A stretch of DNA of 48,070 nt from Actinomycetota bacterium (GTDB lineage: Bacteria; Actinomycetota; Actinomycetes; Nanopelagicales; Nanopelagicaceae): contig JACSDF010000012.1 of the NCBI GenBank assembly GCA_015660815.1, positions 1 through 48,070 on the forward strand. The letters run 5' to 3'. Both the position numbers and the translations under genes were made by a program. Below, one piece after another: positions 43,196 to 48,070 of the stretch (its first letter is position 1; every line of letters begins with the position of its first letter). The notes beneath the pieces were generated by a model, which saw nothing but the letters and a program-made list of their open reading frames with translations, had not been told where the DNA came from and did no database searches.

Positions 43196-43813
43196 GTGTC
43201 TAAAATACTTGTCATAGCTACCCGCAATGCTGGAAAGATTGTTGAGTTTCGTCGGATTCTTGATGCAATTTCAGAGGGCGCAATTGAGTTGGTAGGGATT
43301 GACCAATTTCCAGAGTTAGTCGATGTTGAAGAGACTGGCGCAACTTTTGAAGAGAATGCTCTGTTAAAGGCTAGATACAGCGCAGCAATGACTGGCCTGC
43401 CAGCTATTTCCGATGACTCAGGTCTTTGTATTGATGCGCTGGGGGGTTCGCCAGGAATCTTTTCCGCACGATGGGCCGGTACGCATGGAAACGACAAGGC
43501 GAATTGTGAAAAAGTTTTAGATGAATTAAAAGAGGTTAAAGATGAAAACCGAGGAGCTCACTTTATTTGTGTTGCCGCCCTTGTCATGCCCGATGGTCGA
43601 GAAAAGGTAGCAGAAGGGCGTTTTGAGGGAACAATCCTGCATCGCGCCATTGGAGATCAAGGATTTGGCTACGACCCAATTTTTCTACCCCGTGGCATGT
43701 CAATCTCGTCGGCACAGTTAAGCGCCGAAGAAAAAGATGCGGTTAGCCATCGAGGAAAATCACTGCGTGCAATTGCGCCACATGTCATAGAAATGCTTGG
43801 CGGGCTGGGGTAG
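43196..43813 (+). CDS. rdgB: dITP/XTP pyrophosphatase (RdgB/HAM1)
   Basis: The 205-residue enzyme hydrolyses non-canonical purine nucleoside triphosphates. IATRNAGKIVEFRRI, SDDSGLCIDALGGSPGIFSARWAG and GDQGFGYDPIFLP are diagnostic. It starts with GTG with AAGAGAG nine bases upstream. Confidence 0.96.
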   Translation: MSKILVIATRNAGKIVEFRRILDAISEGAIELVGIDQFPELVDVEETGATFEENALLKARYSAAMTGLPAISDDSGLCIDALGGSPGIFSARWAGTHGNDKANCEKVLDELKEVKDENRGAHFICVAALVMPDGREKVAEGRFEGTILHRAIGDQGFGYDPIFLPRGMSISSAQLSAEEKDAVSHRGKSLRAIAPHVIEMLGGLG

Positions 43814-43868
43814 CCTTGGCTTATAGGCGCGCGTTATTTGCGTGCGCATCGCTATCCAAGGAGTTATC

Positions 43869-44750
43869 GTGGCCGTAAAAAAGAAGAGCGCAGCGAAGAA
43901 AACTGCTAAGAAGGCACCCGCTAAACGCGTAGTTAAGAAAACTGCAAAGAAGAGCGTTGCCAAGAAATCAGTTGCTAAGAAGAAGATTGCTAAAAAAGCT
44001 CCTGCAAAGCGAGTAGCGAAAAAGGCCGTTGCCAAAAAGTCCGTAGCTAAAAAAGCTCCTGCAAAGCGTGTAGCGAAGAAGGCCGTTGCGAAAAAGGCTC
44101 CTGCTAAACGTGCAGCGAAAAAGAGCGCGGCAACTCCAGTAACTCAACTTGTAAGCGTTTCAACTACACCTTTGCCACCAAAGCCAGCTCCTGCCGAGAT
44201 TAAACCAGTTGCGCCAAAGTCAGAAGCGCAAAAGCCAGTTGCAACTCCTAAGCAGAGCACATCGGGTCGAGTAGTTTTCTTCGTTGTTGCAGGAATCGCT
44301 ATTCTCGCTGCAATCGTATGGTCGCAGTCAGGAACCGATAGAGATGAAGCTGCAACACCTACCCCTTCAATGTCTCAGTCTGCAGAGCCAACTGAGTCGG
44401 CAACTGCAGAGCCAACTGAGTCGGCAACTGCAGAGCCAACTGAGTCGGCAGTAGCAGTTGTTGCAGTTGAGGCACCAACGAAGTTTGTTGCACTCAATAG
44501 CACCGATGGATTAAAACTTCGATGGGTTGCTCCATCGGCAGTTGATGGTTTAACTGGATACAACGTCGAGGTTCGAGCAAACGGTGCTGGTGACTGGATG
44601 ACAATTGCAACCGTTCCAGTAGATCAACTAACGCAAAATGTCATAAAGACTTCTGATTCTGGATGGACACAGTTCCGTGTCTCATCTGTGTACTCGGATG
44701 GACAAATTGCATCTTCTGCCGTCTTTGGAATTCCAGGGGAGTTTAGTTAA
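43869..44750 (+). CDS. Membrane-anchored protein with histone-H1-like cytoplasmic tail and C-terminal Fn3-like domain
   Basis: I start at GTG 43869, since AAGGAG lies five bases upstream; the frame is open to 43842. Residues about 1-95 are Lys/Ala-rich repeats (KKAPAKRVAKKAVAKK type) as in H1/HU tails. Residues about 135-152 form one membrane helix (VVFFVVAGIAILAAIVW). Three AEPTESAT repeats and a C-terminal beta domain (FVALNSTDGLKLRWVAPSAVDGLTGYNVEVR) follow, Fn3-like. By positive-inside the basic tail is cytoplasmic. It may bind DNA or rRNA at the membrane; not established. A strong terminator follows. Confidence 0.8.
   Translation: MAVKKKSAAKKTAKKAPAKRVVKKTAKKSVAKKSVAKKKIAKKAPAKRVAKKAVAKKSVAKKAPAKRVAKKAVAKKAPAKRAAKKSAATPVTQLVSVSTTPLPPKPAPAEIKPVAPKSEAQKPVATPKQSTSGRVVFFVVAGIAILAAIVWSQSGTDRDEAATPTPSMSQSAEPTESATAEPTESATAEPTESAVAVVAVEAPTKFVALNSTDGLKLRWVAPSAVDGLTGYNVEVRANGAGDWMTIATVPVDQLTQNVIKTSDSGWTQFRVSSVYSDGQIASSAVFGIPGEFS
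44382..44453. repeat. 24-bp tandem repeats in the histone-like gene
   Basis: Three units of 24 bp, almost identical (GCAGAGCCAACTGAGTCGGC plus 4), encode AEPTESAT. Confidence 0.9.
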
Positions 44751-44761
44751 GATTTTAATTA

Positions 44762-44802
44762 AATAAACCCCGACGTTTTGAACGTTGGGGTTTATTTTTT
44801 CA
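44762..44802. terminator. Bidirectional rho-independent terminator
   Basis: AATAAACCCCGACGTT (44762-44777) pairs with AACGTTGGGGTTTATT (44781-44796) with one G-U pair, flanked by A-rich and T-rich tracts, so it can end both the plus-strand gene and the minus-strand acyltransferase. Confidence 0.92.
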
Positions 44803-44810
44803 CTTCTTTT

Positions 44811-46562
44811 TTAGAGCTGCGCCGCTATTGCATCGACATATGCGCGAACGCCAGATGGAACAAGATGCACGCCATCGGGTGCAAAATATTCAGGATGTCC
44901 TTGAGAAATCGCATGCCAGTCAATCAAGATCGCGCCGTATTTTTCGGCGTACTGGGCTATTAGAAGATTATTCTCATCACGCCAACTTCGTGGAACTGCC
45001 GTATTAACAACGATGATTTTAGGCTGATCTTTAACCTCATCAAATAATTCCGCAACTTGGGTTTGAGTTAATTTATTGTTATTTCCTAAGTTGAAAACAA
45101 CAGTCGAACCTAACATTCGCAGTTTATCCTGGGCCATTACTTCAGTGAGTTCAGCGACCTGTCGTCCAACTCGTGCATTTATAAGTGATATATGAGCTCG
45201 AGTTTCAAGTTCAAAGCGAATTCCGAGTATCACAGAATCGCCAGTAACCCACAAGCCAGTGGCGTTGCTTGCATCGGTTTCCTGATTCGGTAGCTCAGGT
45301 GTAACTGTGAGATCTGTCTTAACTTGGGCCATTACTCGATCTGTACTCTGAATTGCATTCACGGTTACTACAGATATTAAAGTTACAAGCGATACTAATG
45401 AGAGTGCGACAAGTGATTTCTGTCGAAGTTGTACTCTCTTCGTTCGGTATTTCATTCCTTTAAACCAGTACTCAACTAAACCACTTCTAATTGGAAGTTC
45501 GACAAAGCGTAAAGAAATATCGGCCAGAGCGAAGACAATTAAAATGCGCAGTGCAGTCAGCGCCCAAGCTGAACCTTCAATATCAACGGCCGGCCTTGTG
45601 ACTTGGAATACGACCCAATGCCATAAGTAAATTGAATACGAGCGTTCACCTATCCAGACTGCAATCCTGCTACTCAAAATTGGTGCAAATCGTGAAGCTG
45701 GGTGAACGATTGAAGTGATAATTGCGCAACCAAATAACCCTGCAAGGGGAAATGCTAATTTATAGAGCGTTGGGTCGGTTTCATCTATAAAGAGAAAAGT
45801 TGCAATTATTCCGATGAAACCTAGAACTCCAATACCATCTATGAAATCTTGTGCACGTCTATCTACATCTGCTTTCAAATTTTGCGGAATCCAACTCACA
45901 GCTAGGGCGGCACCAAGAAATAGACCAATACTGTGAGTGTCCGTGCCGAAATACACATGACTTATTTGTCTAGCGTTGGCGGCATCAACTTGAAATGAAA
46001 CAACTAGTAAAGTAATACCAGAGACGGCAGCGATTATCAGCGCCGCTCCAGGAATCTTGTTCTTGCCTAAATAACGCAGAACAAGCAGCAAAATCAAGGG
46101 CCAAACGAGATAGAACTGGGCTTCGACGCCCAGTGACCAGGTATGTTGTAAAAGCGGTGGTCGCGCAATTGAATCGAAGTAATCAGTGTGACGAAAAACT
46201 AACCACCAATTCATTGCCCCTATAAAGGCAAATGGAGAATCACTCGCGAAGCGGCGCGCAGTTTCAGGTGCCCAAATGCCAATAAATATCGCGGTCGTAA
46301 TCATCATGAAAGCCAGCGGCGGAAGTAGTCGACGCATGCGCGCCCTGTAAAAAGCGCGCAAATCTAGGCCTCCACTGCGCGCAATTGAATCGAGAAGCAA
46401 TCGCGTTATGACATAGCCTGAGATTACGAAGAATAAATCTACGCCTAAGAAGCCACCTGGAATCCACGTAAAACCTAAGTGATACAACATAACCGCGATA
46501 ACAGCTATGGCGCGCAGACCATCAATGGCAGGGATGTATCGGATACCGCGAAGTGTTGCCAT
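44811..46562 (-). CDS. Acyltransferase-3 (OafA/YrhL) with SGNH C-terminal domain
   Basis: About ten membrane helices carry the OafA motifs IDGLRAIAVIAVMLYHLG and GVDLFFVISGYVITRLL, with His in YHLG as catalytic candidate. A C-terminal SGNH hydrolase domain (about residues 430-583) has GDSVILG (Ser), NLGNNNK (Asn block) and DGVHLVPSG (Asp/His). Such proteins O-acylate cell-wall glycans or polysaccharides. Start ATG 46562 follows the coiled-coil gene by 6 bp. Confidence 0.92.
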   Translation of the reverse strand: MATLRGIRYIPAIDGLRAIAVIAVMLYHLGFTWIPGGFLGVDLFFVISGYVITRLLLDSIARSGGLDLRAFYRARMRRLLPPLAFMMITTAIFIGIWAPETARRFASDSPFAFIGAMNWWLVFRHTDYFDSIARPPLLQHTWSLGVEAQFYLVWPLILLLVLRYLGKNKIPGAALIIAAVSGITLLVVSFQVDAANARQISHVYFGTDTHSIGLFLGAALAVSWIPQNLKADVDRRAQDFIDGIGVLGFIGIIATFLFIDETDPTLYKLAFPLAGLFGCAIITSIVHPASRFAPILSSRIAVWIGERSYSIYLWHWVVFQVTRPAVDIEGSAWALTALRILIVFALADISLRFVELPIRSGLVEYWFKGMKYRTKRVQLRQKSLVALSLVSLVTLISVVTVNAIQSTDRVMAQVKTDLTVTPELPNQETDASNATGLWVTGDSVILGIRFELETRAHISLINARVGRQVAELTEVMAQDKLRMLGSTVVFNLGNNNKLTQTQVAELFDEVKDQPKIIVVNTAVPRSWRDENNLLIAQYAEKYGAILIDWHAISQGHPEYFAPDGVHLVPSGVRAYVDAIAAQL

Positions 46563-46568
46563 GGCTAA

Positions 46569-47363
46569 CTACTTACGTGCGGCAGATTTCTTAGCAACTG
46601 ATTTCTTAGCAGTTTTCTTTGGAGCCGAGATTGCAGTTTTCGTTCGTTCACTAGAAACTTTTATTGGACCAGAATTTATAATCGTGTTATCAGGATTGAG
46701 ATTTTCCATCACACTTTTATGGAGATCTGCTAGACGCTCAAACGCCGTTTCAAGTCTGGCACGGGATTGATGTATCGCTCCCTGGGCTGCATCAAGAGAG
46801 GCTGTTTGAACTTTGTACAAGCGCTCTGCTTCAGCCATTACTCCTATCAGCCATTGGCGGTAATTGGAGACTTCATGTGTTGCATCACTAATTATTCGCT
46901 CACCCTCACGACGTGCCGCTGAGGCAAGTGCTGCAACCTCTCGCTTCTTCGCTTCAACTAATGCAGTGGCCTCGACTTCAGCTTCGGCAACCATGTGCCC
47001 AGCCTCTTCTTCGGCCGTCGTAATGTATTTTCGACCTCGAGATTCAGCACTGCTTAAAATTGAACGGGCTTTTGAATCTGCTGCCTCAATCTCCTCTTTT
47101 GTAATGCGAGTTGTTTCAGCAACAAGCCGAGAGGCTGTTGACTGAGCCTTACTTTCACGTGCTTGAGCCGATTTGATCATGGCCATAGCCGTTTCAGTGG
47201 CAAGAATTTCAAACTCCTCTTTGCTCAAGGAGTTAATATCGCGGCGTGATCGAAGATCGGCTAATTGCGATTCAAGTTCACGGATTCGATCCACTGAAGA
47301 AGGCTGATTCGGCTCTTCCCCTTTGAATCCAACCCAGTTTAGAAATGAACTTTTCTCAGCCAC
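46569..47363 (-). CDS. DivIVA-like coiled-coil protein with basic tail
   Basis: The 264-residue protein is dominated by a coiled coil (about residues 23-200, with EEIEAADSKARSILSSAESRGRK-type heptads) like actinomycete DivIVA/cellulose-binding relatives, though the N-terminal polar-targeting part is not clear. The C-terminus ends with PKKTAKKSVAKKSAARK, a histone-like motif shared with the protein at 43869. It starts at GTG; GGGG lies 6 bases upstream. Possible role in growth-pole or membrane organisation (inference). Confidence 0.7.
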   Translation of the reverse strand: MAEKSSFLNWVGFKGEEPNQPSSVDRIRELESQLADLRSRRDINSLSKEEFEILATETAMAMIKSAQARESKAQSTASRLVAETTRITKEEIEAADSKARSILSSAESRGRKYITTAEEEAGHMVAEAEVEATALVEAKKREVAALASAARREGERIISDATHEVSNYRQWLIGVMAEAERLYKVQTASLDAAQGAIHQSRARLETAFERLADLHKSVMENLNPDNTIINSGPIKVSSERTKTAISAPKKTAKKSVAKKSAARK

Positions 47364-47412
47364 CTTGTACCCCGCAGTTCGTCTGAATAGAGCATTAGGT
47401 TAGAGCAAGGCC

Positions 47413-48057
47413 TTACTTACTGTAAATCGCTACTGATATGGCTATGTACTGTGAAATCCAAGCGGCGAGTACAAATATATGGAAGAGCTCATGGAAACCA
47501 AAGTACTTTGCTTCACGTCCAGGGCGTTTAAGGGCGTAAAAAATCGCCCCCACCGAATAAAAAAGACCTCCGATAACGATGGGGAGCAATACCCAAAGGC
47601 CACCGGCACGATAGAGCTGTGGCATATATACAACTGCGGCCCACCCTAGAAGAAGGTAGCTAGCAACGTATAGCCAGCGGGGAGCGCCAAGCCAAAAAAT
47701 ACGCATTCCGACTCCGAGCGCTGCTCCTATCCAAACAACCGATAGAAGAATGGTGCGATCTCGTCCTTCAAGAAGTGTGACTGCAAAAGGCGTACACGAG
47801 CCAGCTATAAGTAAGTTGATATTGGCGTGATCAAATCTGCGCCAAATCTTTTTCTTTGAAGGCGACCAAGGTACTCGATGATAAATAGCTGAAACACTAA
47901 AAAGTAAAATTGCAGTGATTGAATAAATTGCGACGGCAAACTTAAAGGACTCTTTACTTAATATAAATAAGACTAAAGATGCGATTATTACAACTGGAGT
48001 TGCGCCGAGATGAAACCAACCTCGAAGTTTTGGTGGAGCAACTGGTAGTTGAGTCAT
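47413..48057 (-). CDS. Hemolysin III family (TrhA, PAQR) membrane protein
   Basis: The 214-residue protein has seven membrane helices with the family histidines: FSVSAIYHRV, RRFDHANINLLIAGSCTPF and GFHELFHIFVLAAW. In this family they form a zinc site; TrhA of Bacillus affects membrane-energy homeostasis. ATG 48057 follows TAGGCT by six bases. Confidence 0.95.
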   Translation of the reverse strand: MTQLPVAPPKLRGWFHLGATPVVIIASLVLFILSKESFKFAVAIYSITAILLFSVSAIYHRVPWSPSKKKIWRRFDHANINLLIAGSCTPFAVTLLEGRDRTILLSVVWIGAALGVGMRIFWLGAPRWLYVASYLLLGWAAVVYMPQLYRAGGLWVLLPIVIGGLFYSVGAIFYALKRPGREAKYFGFHELFHIFVLAAWISQYIAISVAIYSK

Positions 48058-48063
48058 GGACTA

Positions 48064-48069
48064 AGCCTA
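48064..48069 (-). promoter_or_regulatory. -10 box of hemolysin III gene (leaderless)
   Basis: TAGGCT on the minus strand, then TAGTCC and the ATG at 48057. Confidence 0.5.
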
Positions 48070-48070
48070 C

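Overview
The window looks like a chromosomal segment of a low-GC, streamlined actinomycete. Actinomycetal marks are the sigR-rsrA pair beside aroA-rsgA-hisN, a nickel superoxide dismutase with its own maturation protease, the clpS-DUF2017-murI-rph-rdgB block, prfB-ftsE-ftsX-smpB-ssrA, a UPF0182 protein, DUF3039 and DUF5679 proteins, and a three-gene proton-translocating transhydrogenase. Base composition looks moderate to low by eye, genes are tightly packed, and many starts look leaderless. This resembles freshwater acI-type lineages (Nanopelagicales), but that placement is inference and no marker gene for it is present.

Layout: 1-1.9 kb holds the end of a 2-oxoglutarate decarboxylase/dehydrogenase gene and the divergent sodX/sodN pair. 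From 1.9 to 4.1 kb (minus strand) runs a thiol-stress operon: SRAP protein, SigR-type sigma factor, its zinc anti-sigma factor and a hotdog thioesterase. From 4.2 to 7.3 kb come aroA, rsgA and a HisN-type phosphatase, then a copper P-type ATPase and a convergent GerMN lipoprotein. From 10.5 to 12.8 kb (minus) lies a redox module (secreted thioredoxin, CcdA, glutaredoxin) preceded by a small XRE regulator with a membrane partner. Initiator tRNA, UPF0182, a PDZ-less Lon-like protease and a DUF2342 protein follow. A 630-bp spacer at 18.7-19.3 kb holds two tandem-repeat arrays and a structured element.

From 19.3 to 23.6 kb are a YgjP-type metallopeptidase, a zinc-ribbon microprotein, an orphan E1-like/RRE protein and four small Flp/TadE/TadG-like pilin genes. 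From 23.7 to 27.9 kb are prfB, ftsE, ftsX, smpB and tmRNA. From 28 to 34.7 kb is an accessory-flavoured stretch (MFS transporter, YceI, acetyltransferase, HNH/DUF222, a disrupted pirin, a VOC protein). From 34.7 to 38.5 kb (minus) are pntB-pntAb-pntAa and argF. From 38.5 to 43.8 kb (plus) are DUF3039, a GH18 glycosidase, clpS, DUF2017, murI, rph and rdgB. The end holds a membrane-anchored histone-H1-like protein, an acyltransferase-3/SGNH protein, a coiled-coil protein and hemolysin III.

No mobile element, CRISPR array or classical defence locus was found. The most interesting signals are regulatory and structural: a 14-bp motif shared by the XRE and thioredoxin promoters; a 16-bp palindrome shared by the yceI and pirin promoters; about ten promoters with a -10 box 6-7 nt before the start codon; a membrane protein with a histone-like tail; an orphan E1-like/RRE protein beside minor pilins; and repeated 12-37 bp tandem duplications at gene edges.
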